A stretch of DNA of 64,000 bases from Desertimonas sp963733085 (GTDB lineage Bacteria; Actinomycetota; Acidimicrobiia; Acidimicrobiales; Ilumatobacteraceae). The notes under the pieces are model-generated. The model did no database searches and had not been told where the DNA came from. It saw only the letters and a list, made by a program, of their open reading frames with translations. Each line of letters begins with the position of its first letter. Position 1 is the stretch's first letter. The DNA is taken from positions 62,001-126,000 of the forward strand of contig CAVTBY010000005.1 in the NCBI GenBank assembly GCA_963733085.1, given 5' to 3'. Shown piece by piece: positions 1 to 10,200 of this stretch. Position numbers and translations under genes: made by a program.

Positions 1-221
1 GATGTGGTCGACGTCGATGTGGACGATGTCGATGCCGGCTCCGTGCTCTCGGGGGTGGTGCTGTCGGCCGTGGTGCTCTCGACGTCGACCGGCGGATGAT
101 CGGGCAGCGGTTCCAGTCGCAGAGGGTCACCACCGTCGCCGCCTCCGACAGCGGACACGGCGATCACCCCGACGGTCAGGACGACGAGCGCGGTCAGGAG
201 CGTGACTCGCCGGCTTGGCAT
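1..221 (-). CDS. N-terminus of a secreted protein with a Ser/Thr-rich linker (partial)
   Basis: Reading leftward from an ATG at 221, the frame stays open to the window edge (73 complete codons). It begins MPSRRVTLLTALVVLTVGV, a typical short positively charged region plus hydrophobic core of a signal peptide or membrane anchor. A low-complexity stretch rich in Ser, Thr, Asp and Pro (VESTTADSTTPESTEP and similar) follows, as in wall-spanning linkers of exported actinobacterial proteins. The functional domain lies outside the window, so no function can be named. It is divergent from the peptidoglycan-binding gene at 296, with 74 bp between the two starts. Confidence 0.6.
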   Translation of the reverse strand, partial: MPSRRVTLLTALVVLTVGVIAVSAVGGGDGGDPLRLEPLPDHPPVDVESTTADSTTPESTEPASTSSTSTSTT

Positions 222-295
222 GACGGCGCAGTGTACGAGCGGCGTCCCGGGGGGATGACCTGATCGGCGCCCTGGCAGCGCCGATACTGGAACCC

Positions 296-1687
296 ATGGC
301 TGGGCGCACTCGGATGCCGCGTCGGCGCTGGCGGAACGTCGTCGCCGCCACCGCGTTGGCGATCGCTGCCGGTGCATGTGCCGACTCGCGCGACGCATCT
401 CCGGACGACACGATCCCGCGGATCACGTCCGACTCGTCGGCGACGTCGACCGTGCCCCCGACCACGATCGGCCCGCCCACCACGACGACACCGGCGACCA
501 CCGCCGCCCCGCTGCCGCTACCGACACAGGCCACGTTGCCGCCGACGCAGCCACCGGTCGCGCCGACGCAGCAACAGACAGCACCTCCGACGCAACTACG
601 GACCACCGAACCGGCGGGACCGACGTCGACCGTTGTCGTCACGCCGGGTGAGCCGCCGAACTGCTCGTCGGACGCGATCGGTGCCGACACCGGGCATCTC
701 GTCATCGAGGACGTCAGGTGCCGCGCCGGGTGGGCGATCGGTCGCGTCGATCCCTGTCCGCCGGGCGAGGGATGCGCGGACGTCGACGTCTTCCACGTGA
801 CCGAGAACGGATGGACTCACGACGGGTTGTTCTCGATCGAATGCCCGGAGGCGCTCAGCGAGTCCGGCATGTCGATCTACACGGCGCTGGCATTCAACCC
901 GTCGGCATGCGAGGGCGATGCCGGTCCGGCGGAGATCATCCGTCCCGACACCACCGGCGATCGGGTGACGCAGCTGCAGGTCGCTCTCGTCGGTCTCGGC
1001 TATGACCTCGTCCCCGACGGTCGATACGGGCCACGCACGCAGGCGGCCGTGCGCGACTTCCAGTCCCGTAACAGTCTCGAGGTCGATGGCATCAGCGGCC
1101 CGCGCACGCAAGCGGCGCTCGGCATCGGCCCCGGCGCCACCCCTGGGTCGACGTCTCCACCCCCGGCGGCCACGACGACGGCACCAACGTCCGCGGTCGT
1201 CGTCACTGCCGGCCAACCTGTCGAGTGCACGGCGGCAGCGATCGGCGCCGACCTCGGTCGCGCCGTGGACGGGATCACGGCGTGTCGTGGCGGCTGGGCG
1301 CTCGGGCCGGAGTCGTGCGCAGCAGCGGGCGTCGACTGTCGCGTGGACGTGTTCCATGTGACGGACGAGGGCTGGGTCCACGACGGAGCGTTCCCCGCAG
1401 AATGCGTCGACGACCTCACGGCCGCCGGAATGGCCGTGCACACTGCCGCCGAGTTCGCCGAGTTGTGCGCCGATGGCCTGCCCGAGCGCGAGAACGTGCT
1501 CCCCGACTCCTCCGGCCCGGAGGTCGAGCAGGTTCAGATCGCTCTTGTCGCCGTCGGCTATCCGATCGCCGTCGACGGCACCTACGGCCCGCGCACCGAG
1601 GCGGCCGTGCGTGACTTCCAGGCCGCCAACAACCTCGAGGTCGACGGCATCGCCGGCCCGGATACGCAGACAGCGCTCGGCCTTTGA
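296..1687 (+). CDS. Exported protein with two peptidoglycan-binding (PG_binding_1) domains
   Basis: 463 aa. An Arg-rich N-terminus and hydrophobic helix end in ...IAAGACADS, a weak lipobox, so it may be a lipoprotein. A Thr/Pro linker (about residues 45-115) leads into two homologous halves. Each half has a Cys-containing segment (CSSDAIGADTG; CTAAAIGADLG) with the motif VDVFHVT.(N/E)GW.HDG, then a PG_binding_1 domain with the hallmark YGPRT.AAVRDFQ...LEVDGI.GP.TQ.ALG (about residues 215-280 and 400-463). The halves look like an internal tandem duplication joined by a second Ser/Pro/Thr linker. PG_binding_1 domains anchor proteins to the cell wall. The preceding Cys-rich segment is not one I recognise. 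Expected location: outer face of the membrane or in the wall. Confidence 0.8.
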   Translation: MAGRTRMPRRRWRNVVAATALAIAAGACADSRDASPDDTIPRITSDSSATSTVPPTTIGPPTTTTPATTAAPLPLPTQATLPPTQPPVAPTQQQTAPPTQLRTTEPAGPTSTVVVTPGEPPNCSSDAIGADTGHLVIEDVRCRAGWAIGRVDPCPPGEGCADVDVFHVTENGWTHDGLFSIECPEALSESGMSIYTALAFNPSACEGDAGPAEIIRPDTTGDRVTQLQVALVGLGYDLVPDGRYGPRTQAAVRDFQSRNSLEVDGISGPRTQAALGIGPGATPGSTSPPPAATTTAPTSAVVVTAGQPVECTAAAIGADLGRAVDGITACRGGWALGPESCAAAGVDCRVDVFHVTDEGWVHDGAFPAECVDDLTAAGMAVHTAAEFAELCADGLPERENVLPDSSGPEVEQVQIALVAVGYPIAVDGTYGPRTEAAVRDFQAANNLEVDGIAGPDTQTALGL

Positions 1688-1794
1688 CCTGGCCCGGAGC
1701 GGTCGTCTGGCGTCTCCGATCGATCACCGAATGATCACTGTGTAATTACCTCGCCGATCCAAAGCCGTCACCTCGGCTTGCTCCCATGTAGTCG

Positions 1795-3384
1795 TTGGAC
1801 CTCAGCAGGCGACGATTCCTTGCCCTGGGCACCGCGGCCGGGGCGGCCGGGATCGGCGCAGCGCTCTCCCGCCACGCTGTCGCCGAGGTGCCGAGCAACA
1901 TCACGAAGGCGGCATCACCGCTTCCGCGACGAGACCCGTTCACCCTCGGTGTCGCTTCCGGCGACCCGTGGCCGCAGAGCGTTGTGCTGTGGACTCGACT
2001 CGTTTCCACGGCAGACGACCCCTACGACACCGGAATCGACCAGCGACCACACGAGGTCGAATGGCAGGTCGGCAGCGATGCAGGCCTCACCGACATCGAA
2101 CAAGCGGGCACCGTGCTGACATCGCCCGAGCATGCCCACGCGCTCCACGTCGTGGTCGACGGTCTGCGACCCGGACGCGACTACTGGTATCGATTCAAGT
2201 GCGGTCGCTGGTTGAGTCCGATCGGCCGCACGAAGACCGCTCCGCATCCCGGTCTGGCGGTCGGCCACTTCGACGTCGCCGCGGCATCGTGTCAATCGTG
2301 GGGCGCCGGCTACTACACCGCGCATCGACATCTCGCCGCCGACTGGCCCGACCTCGTCGTCTTCCTCGGCGACTACCTCTACGAGCGCGCCATCGACGAG
2401 CGAGCGTGCGGTCGCCGACTCGTCACTCCGCTGCCCACCCACCTCACCACGGAGACGCACGATCTCGCCGGCTATCGCGCCAGGTACGCCTGGTACAAGG
2501 CTGACCGCGACCTGCAGGCCGCCCACCAGGCTTCCCCGTGGATCGCCACCTGGGACGACCATGAGGTCGAGGACAATTACGCTGCCGGCGTCCCCGGCGG
2601 CCCGGCGTCGCCGGAACAGTTCGCCGTCCGCCGAGCCGCCGCGTATCAGGCGTACTGGGAGCACCTTCCCCTCCGTGCGCCGCCGCCGGACGGCGCGTCG
2701 ATGAGGATGCATCGGCGCCACGGCTTCGGCACGCTCGTCAACATCCATGTACTCGACACCCGTCAGCACCGCTCCGATCAGATCGCCGGGGCGGCATGGC
2801 AACGAGCCACCGCCGAGCGCGACGACCCGCGCCGAACGATGCTCGGTCACCGCCAGCAACGATGGCTGGCGGATGGGCTGGCCCGGTCGACGGCGACGTG
2901 GGACATCGTCGCCCAGCAGGTGATCGCCAGCCACCTCCACGTCGACGGCCGCGACCACGGCATCGTCAACGTCGACACCTGGGATGGCTACCCGGCCGCC
3001 CAGCGACTCCTGTATGAAGCTCTCGCGACGGCACCCAACCCCGTCGTCCTGACCGGAGATCTTCACGCCGGCTATGCCTTCGACATCAGGCCTGCTGGTG
3101 CGGCGAGCTCGACTCCGATCGGCGCTGAGTTCGCAACGACGTCGATCAGCAGCGGCGGCGACGGCGCCGAGCTTTCCGACTCCGGGCGGCGCTTCCTCGC
3201 CAACACCCCCGACCTGCACTATGCCAACCAACGCCGTGGCTATCTCCGTTGTCGAGTGACACCGACGGAGATGACGGTGGACTTCCGGGTAGTGCCCTAC
3301 GTGACGGGTGCCGACGATGCGCCGGTCCGCACGGACCGCTCATTCGTCGTCGAGGCAGGTGCCCGTGCCGTCCACGTCGCCTGA
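1795..3384 (+). CDS. phoD: Alkaline phosphatase D family phosphodiesterase/monoesterase
   Basis: 529 aa, secreted phosphoesterase of the PhoD family, which releases phosphate from organic esters using Ca/Fe in the family prototype. The start is TTG at 1795: an in-frame TAG lies at 1789-1791 and the twin-arginine signal SRRRFLALGTAAGAAGIGAA begins at residue 4, which fixes the N-terminus. An N-terminal fibronectin-like PhoD_N segment (DPFTLGVASGDPWPQSVVLWTRL) is followed by the metallophosphatase core with FDVAAASCQSW, FLGDYLYER, WDDHEVEDNYA and LTGDLHAGYAF metal-binding motifs. It is intact and of normal family length. The Tat signal implies folded, cofactor-loaded export. No Pho box is obvious in the 107 bp upstream. 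Confidence 0.9.
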   Translation: MDLSRRRFLALGTAAGAAGIGAALSRHAVAEVPSNITKAASPLPRRDPFTLGVASGDPWPQSVVLWTRLVSTADDPYDTGIDQRPHEVEWQVGSDAGLTDIEQAGTVLTSPEHAHALHVVVDGLRPGRDYWYRFKCGRWLSPIGRTKTAPHPGLAVGHFDVAAASCQSWGAGYYTAHRHLAADWPDLVVFLGDYLYERAIDERACGRRLVTPLPTHLTTETHDLAGYRARYAWYKADRDLQAAHQASPWIATWDDHEVEDNYAAGVPGGPASPEQFAVRRAAAYQAYWEHLPLRAPPPDGASMRMHRRHGFGTLVNIHVLDTRQHRSDQIAGAAWQRATAERDDPRRTMLGHRQQRWLADGLARSTATWDIVAQQVIASHLHVDGRDHGIVNVDTWDGYPAAQRLLYEALATAPNPVVLTGDLHAGYAFDIRPAGAASSTPIGAEFATTSISSGGDGAELSDSGRRFLANTPDLHYANQRRGYLRCRVTPTEMTVDFRVVPYVTGADDAPVRTDRSFVVEAGARAVHVA

Positions 3385-3513
3385 TGGGGCACATTGGTGA
3401 GTCCACGCACCAGATGTCCGGCTCTCCTCACGTCCCGTGGGTCGCCCGCGTGCTGCGCCACGGTTGCTGGCTCCTGAAGGCGTGGCGCGGCCCGCGTTGC
3501 CGGGCTCTCCCCG

Positions 3514-3561
3514 GAACTGTGAGCGCTGGGCGCCGATTTCGGCGCCGACGGCTCACAGTTC
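3514..3561. terminator. Nested inverted repeat in a convergent intergenic region
   Basis: An 11-bp outer arm GAACTGTGAGC (3514-3524) pairs with GCTCACAGTTC (3551-3561) and encloses a second palindrome GGCGCCGA/TCGGCGCC (3529-3546). It lies 130 bp after phoD and 206 bp before the 3' end of the minus-strand gene ending at 3768, so it could terminate transcripts from both sides. There is no U-tract, so an intrinsic terminator is unproven. The rest of 3385-3767 holds the dispersed repeat at 3604-3655 and no convincing gene. Confidence 0.45.
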
Positions 3562-3603
3562 TCCGTGCCCACCGACCGCCGGCGATTCTGCGGCCGCAAC
3601 AAC

Positions 3604-3655
3604 GACAGAAATGTCCGGATCGGGGACCCAGAATCCGTCGAGCCCGTCGCGATGG
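3604..3655. repeat. 52-bp dispersed intergenic repeat, copy 1
   Basis: This stretch, starting GACAGAAATGTCCGGATCGG, matches 17486-17537 at 50 of 52 positions in direct orientation. Its first 12 bases form a GACA/TGTC stem with a GAAA loop. Both copies sit between convergent genes. On the minus strand both can be read as the peptide DGLDGFWVPDPDISV, but no start or gene context supports translation. Confidence 0.75.
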
Positions 3656-3767
3656 CCGGCGACCACCCACTTCAAGAGCCAACCACAGCTACAGGCGCAA
3701 CGGCCAGATCTACGGATGAGTGAGGAGCCGCAGGCGTCCCGCTGGCCGGGCTCACCAATCGAGGCGC

Positions 3768-4160
3768 TCAGGCGAAGTCGGCGGGGCGGGGGCGGGCGTT
3801 TTCGGCGATGCGCTGGGCGGATTCCGGCGTCACCCGCCAGAGTTCGGCTTCCGGGCTGTACACGAAGTTCACCGACCCACGCTTGGTGTCTCGCTCGACT
3901 TTGATGATGCACACTTCCCACGTCGCACCGTCGGGACCGGTAGTCGCCGCTTGCAGGTCGCGGAACCGCTGGAAGCCGGTCGCCCGCACCGGCGTCGGCT
4001 TGCCGGGCCCCTCCCCGGCATAGCGGTAGGCGGTCATCTCGCTGACTGCCGGGGTGATCGACACGATCACGGCGAAGGAGTCCCAATCGGGGTCGCCGAC
4101 GAGCGCCTGCTCCTCGAGCAGGGAGTGGACGATCGTGTTGAGCGCTTCTTCCTGTTGCAC
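3768..4160 (-). CDS. Small soluble protein, candidate immunity protein
   Basis: 130 aa from a GTG at 4160, no signal or membrane segment. An acidic N-terminal helix is followed by alternating hydrophobic strands (WDSFAVIVSITPAVSEMTAY; WEVCIIKVERDTKRGSVNFV) and a C-terminal helix (TPESAQRIAENARP). Size and fold pattern resemble small immunity proteins of the YezG/DUF600 type, but I do not recognise the family with certainty. It is divergent from the RHS toxin gene, whose start is 124 bp away, so the two could share a control region. In most polymorphic toxin loci the immunity gene lies downstream of the toxin; the position here is unusual and the role is inference from context. Codon use is like its neighbours. 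Confidence 0.6.
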   Translation of the reverse strand: MQQEEALNTIVHSLLEEQALVGDPDWDSFAVIVSITPAVSEMTAYRYAGEGPGKPTPVRATGFQRFRDLQAATTGPDGATWEVCIIKVERDTKRGSVNFVYSPEAELWRVTPESAQRIAENARPRPADFA

Positions 4161-4283
4161 AGGGACGCGATCCTATGTCGTCGGAACCTCCGGGCCTCGG
4201 GCGACGACTCATCTAGTGGCGATCTTGATACCGTGGAGACGCCGCCGACCCTGCTAAAGCGACCCCGAGGACTTCCCCGCGAG

Positions 4284-7200
4284 ATGACCGACGTACAGGC
4301 ACGACCCGACGAGCTCAGTTCCTTCGACACGACCGAAACTGCGGCCGCCAATCAGCTCGAGACCGACCGCGACACCCTCGACAACGCGTTCATCGCCTTC
4401 CGCAACGCGCCTGGTGGCGGGTGCGCGGCGCAGGGTGACGCGATCGTCGGGGCGGCGATGACGAGCCTGATCAGCGAGCTGCGGGAGATCCCCGCCTGGG
4501 TCAAGCTCGTTCACGACGCCCTACTCGCCGCCGACCACGCCAGCGAGAACGGGTTGGTGTCCGTGAACGGCGTCGCCTTCGACTCGGCGCTGCGAGCCCT
4601 CGCCGCCGAACGCAACATCGACATCACCCAACTCGTCGCCTCCTCGCAGATCACAGTGACTCCGCCCCAGGTGGGCACCGTTCCGCAGGACTCCGGCTAC
4701 GTCAACGATCCGGTGTGCACAGCCACCGGTCACCTCCTCGTCGACTCCCACGACTTCGCCATGCCGCCGCGCCTCGACGTCATGACGTTCCGGCGGACGT
4801 ACGCGTCGCAGTCGATGCAGCCGGGGGCGTTCGGTCCCGGCTGGTGGGCGTGGACGGAATGCCGTGTCGAGGTCGATGCTGATGGCTCGTTCCACTACGT
4901 CGGTCCTGACGCCCTGCAGCTCACGATTCCCGCCAGCGGAGACGGTCGGCGTTGGGTCCGCGCCGATCTCGATCTCACCGTCGAACGACTCGACGAGAAC
5001 TCCCTGACGCTGCACTGGGGCCGGCGATCGCGTACTCCGAACCAGCACTGGACCTTCCGCGATGGCCTGCTCGCCGAGGTCGCCGGGCCGTTCGCAGGAT
5101 CGACCAGCTTCCACCACCGCTCCCGCCGGCTGACTCGGCTCGAACACGACAGTGGTCGTACGCTGGAGTTGCGCTGGAAGGGCGACCGTGTCGTCGAGAT
5201 CATCTCGTCCGACGGGCGCCATGCCACGTTCGACTACAACCCGGCGGGCGCTCTCGTCGCCGTCGGCAACGCCGTGTCCCCGGAGACCTACGAGGTCGAC
5301 GACGCCGGCCGAATCATGACGATCAGCGACGCCGACGGGATCCGCACCGTGGCGATGGTCTACGACGCCGAGGGCCGCGTCATCGAGCAGACCTCGGCCA
5401 CGGGGTTCACGACGCGTTTCGACTACGACGAGGTGCGCCGGACGACGCTCTCCGATCCGGACTTCAATCCGCTGTCCGTGTACACCCACGACGAGCGCGG
5501 TCGCGTCGAGATGTACGCCACCGGCGGGGGGTTCCGCTTCACCCGGCGCTTCGACAGTCTCGGTCGCGTCGTCAGCCAGCGCGACCCCGATGGGCGCAGC
5601 TTCACACTGGTTGACTCCTCCGCCGGCGCGCTGCACCGCGAGGAGGTGCGTTGGTCGAGCGGCGACATCGAGCGCTACGACTACGACGACCTCGATCGGC
5701 TCGTTCGTCAATCCACGAACACGACAACGACCAAGTTCCGCTACGAGGACGATTCGATGTTCCCCTCGCGGATCGACGTCGTCGGTGAGCATGGACTCGC
5801 CGTCGACATCGACTGGGAGTTCGGCACGCCGACTCGCATCGCCGACTCCGACGGTGTCGTCGATCACCTCACGGTGCGCCCTGATGGCACGATCGCCGCG
5901 GCGACGAATGGCGTCGGCGACACGACGCGATTCGACGTCGATGCTTCGGGGGCAGTCGTCGAAGTCCGGCATCCCGACGGCCGCGTCGTGGGCTACGAGC
6001 GAGACGAGGCTGGCCGGCTGACCGCCGTCATCAACGCCGCCGGGCAGCGCGGCGAGATCCACTACTCGCCGGCCGGGCGGATCCTGTCGTGCGTCGACCC
6101 CGACGGAGCCACCACATCGGTCGAGTACAACCGCGCCGGACTGCCGCAGCGCCTCGTCGCCGCCGATGGCATCACCACCGATCTTCTCGTCGACGACAAG
6201 CAACGCATCGTCGGCGCCCGTTTCGCCAACGGCGACGCGGTCGGACTTGAACTCGACGAGTTCGGTCGGCAGATCGCCATCGACGTCAACGACGACCGCT
6301 GGGTGATGGTGCGCGATCCGGCCGGCCGAATCGTCAAACAGGCCGATCCGACGGGACAGGAGCTCGCCCAGGAGTACGGCGACCTCGGCGGGTGGATGGC
6401 GATCACCGACGCCGCCGGAAAGACGTGGCGGATGGAGCGCGACCTCGTCGACCGGGTGCGGACGTTGACGACTCCCGACGGACGGCAGTACACGGCCGCC
6501 TTCGAACCGGAGGGCCTGCTGGCGTCGCAGACAACGCCGGACGGACGCCAAGAGTCGTACACCTACACCGACGCCGGCCGCCTCGCCGAGGTTAACGACG
6601 GCACGTCGACGCTGCGTTACCGCTACGACGACGCCGGGCGGGTCGTCGGCCTCGATAGCGGGACCGGATGGTGGACGTTCGACCTCGACGCCGCTGGAAA
6701 CATCACGCGACGCGTGTCGCCGGCCGGGCGCGAGCAGCGATACGAGTACAACGTCCTCGGCCAGCTTGTCGCCCTTCATGCTGCGGCAGAGACCTGGCGG
6801 TTCGACTACGACACGGCGGGTCGGTTGACAAGGTCGCTCGACCCGACAGGGTGCGAGTCGCGGTTCACCTACGACCTCACCGGACGCATGGTCGAGTCCG
6901 CCGACTCCCTCGGCTCCGCCGTCCGTTACGGGTACGACGTCCGCGGTCGAATCGCCGAGATGGTCGACGCTCAGGGAGGCGTGGTTCGGTACGAGCACAC
7001 CGCCCTCAACCAGCTGGCGTCGATCACCGACCAGCTCGGCCGGCAGACGATCGTCGAGCGCGACGCCGCCGGACGCCACGTCGCGACCTCGTACCGCGAT
7101 CCACGCACGGCCGCGGCTGGGCCGTCGCAGTTCGATCTCGCTGAGCTGACCGGTGCCGCCGCTGATGTCGCCAGCGCGGCCGGCGACGGCCTGCCGAGCG

Positions 7201-10200
7201 TCACGCGCTCGGCGGGGATGGTTACGACCTGGACGCTTCCCGGCGGTGAGCACATCGAGCTCATCCGCGACGCCGACCTGCTTCCCGAACGGCTCAGCTC
7301 GCCGGGATTCGTCCGCACCTGGACCCACGACCCGTGTGGTCGGGTCGTCGAGGTCGTCGATCACCGCGATGGCACGACGTCGACAACCTCGCTGCGCCGC
7401 GACGCCGCCGGGCGGGTGATCCAGCAGGACGTCGACGGGGACGTCACGACCTACGCCTACGACGGAACCGGCCAGCTCGTGTCGATGTCCGACTCCCGCG
7501 GACAGTCGGCGTGGGAGTACGACGAGCTCGGTCGTCTCGTCGCCGAAAGCACACCGGCTGGCGAGCGCCGGTTCAGCTACGACGCCGCCCACCAGCTCGT
7601 CGAGCTCACCGACGCGGCCGGTACGACGACGTTCGAGTACGACGCCCGCGGCCGCCGGGTCAAAGCCAGCGGCGCTGTCGAGACCACCTACGTGTGGGGT
7701 GCGTCGCATCTCGAAGCGATCGTCACCGACGGCGACGTGTGCCGATTCGACACCGATGTCACTGGTGCGTTGCGCCGCGCGGGCGACACCAGCATCGCCT
7801 GGGATCTCGCCGCCGGTCCACCGCGACCGATCTCGCTGGACGGGGCGCCCGTGATCACCGTCGATTCCGGCACGTTCGCGACGGTCGCTGGTGACTCGAC
7901 GGTGCAATGGCGGCCGTTCGAGCTCGCCGACGCCTGGGGCGACGCGTCCGAGCATGACGACCGCTGGCATCCGTACTTCGGTGTCGCTACGCACGGCGTC
8001 GTGTGGCTCGGTGCGCGCCCATACGACGTCGCGACGCGCCAGTTCCTCGCTCCCGATCCGCTTGCCCCGGTGCCTGGACGGGCGGGTTCGACGTCGCCGT
8101 ACACGTACGCCGCCAACGACCCGATCAACCTGTTCGACCCGACTGGCCGGTCGCCGATCTCGATCGAGGCGTTCAACGACATCCGTGACCGCCGCACGGG
8201 TATGCAGTGGCAGAACATCGCCACGGTGGCGATCGCCGCCACGGCCATCGTCGTTACGGTCGCCACGCTCGGCACCGCTGGTCCCGTGGCGATGGTGCTC
8301 GGTGGTGCGGCCATCGGGGCCATCTCCGGTGCGGCGTCAGGAGCTGCCCGAGAGGGTCTCGAGGCCGGGATGAACCTCGGCGACGGTGAGTTCAACGGCG
8401 AGACGATCGTTCGCGACGCCGTGGTCGGCGGTCTCGGTGGAGCCGCTGGCGGTGGACTCGGCGCCGGTGTCAATGCCCTGACGACAAGCACCCGCCTGGC
8501 CAGCACCACCGGTGTGCGACTGTTGTCGACCCGGGGCGGTTCGATGGTCTCGGAGGGAGTGTCGGGAGCCGTCGACGGGGTCATCGGCGAGACCTACGAC
8601 ATGACGATGCCGGCATCGTGGGGTGCCGACGGCCGATGGGACAACGGGGCGATTGTCCAAAACACCGTGATGAGCACTGGCGCCGGGGGACTCCTGCACA
8701 ACGTCGGCGCCCCGGGCCACGGCGGTGCCGATGTGCCGACGTCGGGAAGCGCCGATCCGAACACGGTGAATTCGCCGGACTCCCCGGCGCCGGACCTGCC
8801 CGATCCGGCGCCGGCGAGCGCCGGTGCCGACACACCGGACACACCGAACACGCCAGATCCGCCGCAGGCGGCCGATGCGCCCGACACGCATTCGGCGGAC
8901 ACGCCTGATTCGCCGGCGGCTGCTGATACGCCCGACACATCGAACACGCCGGACACAGCCGACACGCCGGCGGCTGCGGACACGCCGGATACGCCGGACA
9001 CCGCTGATACGCCGGACACCGCTGATGCGCCGGATACCGCTGATACGCCGGACACCGCTGATACGCCGGACACCGCTGATACGCCGGACACCGCTGATAC
9101 GCCTGAGGCTGCGGATACGCCTGAGGCTGCGGACACGCCGGACACGGCTGACACGCCTGAGGCGGCAGATACCCCGGACACCCAGGACACCGCGGGTACG
9201 CCTGAGGCTGCGGACACGGCCGATACCCCGGACACCGCGGATACGCCGGACACCGCTGACACGCCTGAGGCTGCGGACACGCCCGACGCGCCCGACACGG
9301 CAGATGCGCATGAGCCGGCAGACACTCCGAACACTCCGGATACCGCGGCTACGCCTGAGGCGGCGGACATGCCGGACACCGCGGAAACCCCGGACACGCC
9401 GGACACAGCCGATACTCCTGAGGCTGCGGACACGCCCGACGCTGCGGACACATCCGATACGCCGGACACGGCCGATACGCCGGACACCGCTGACACGCCT
9501 GAGGCTGCGGACACGCCCGACGCTGCGGATACACCCGATACGCCGGACACGGCCGATACGCCTGACACACCCGATACGCCGGACACCGCGGATGCTGCTG
9601 ACGCTGGCGACACGCCCGATACGCCGGACACGGCTGACACACCCCAGGCCGCGGACACGCCGGACACTGCGGATACGCCGGAGGCGGCGGACACCCCTGA
9701 CACGTCAGACACACCCGACGTCTCCGATGGTGAAGCGGCCGTTGCCGCTGGCGCGGCTGCTACGGCCGGCTCACGCGTCGCTGCTGACGCAGTCGCCGCC
9801 GTCTCGCCAGATGGCCTCGTTCGCAGTCAACGGTCGTTCCGGTCCAACACGTTCGAGTTCAGGGCCGACGCCGAGGGCACGACGCGCTCGGTTCGGTTCG
9901 AGATCAACGAGTCCGCCACCGGCCTCGACCGCAGCGCGGCCGAGGTCCGAGCGCAGGGCGACGCCGCCGACCGAGGACTGTTGACCGACCACGGCGGCCA
10001 CATCGTCGCTCACCGCTTTGCCAGCGATCAGGGCGACATCAACATGTTCCCGCAGGACGCCCAGTTCAACAACAGCGCCTACAAGAAGCTGGAGAACGAA
10101 CTGGCGGCCTGGGTCGACAACGGTTTCCAGGTCGACGGCTTCACAACGCTCGACGGGCCCCCCGGATCAGCTCGCCCGGACACGATCACTGTCGACTATG

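Noticed and set aside
3720..4283. Upstream extension of the RHS protein by 188 residues
   Set aside because: The extension overlaps the plausible minus-strand gene 3768-4160 and has biased Arg-rich composition; ATG 4284 is a better start.
4521..7994. 1157-aa minus-strand open frame
   Set aside because: Opposite strand of the RHS repeats. High GC removes stops; its translation has no domain and the plus strand is unmistakable.
8594..9712. Long minus-strand open frames reading SGVSAV-type repeats
   Set aside because: They are the mirror of the TPDTAD tract in the RHS gene; no start context or function, and the plus-strand frame is part of a clear protein.
8824..9720. CRISPR array or VNTR island
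   Set aside because: Repeats are short, contiguous and in frame within a coding sequence, with no unique spacers and no cas genes.
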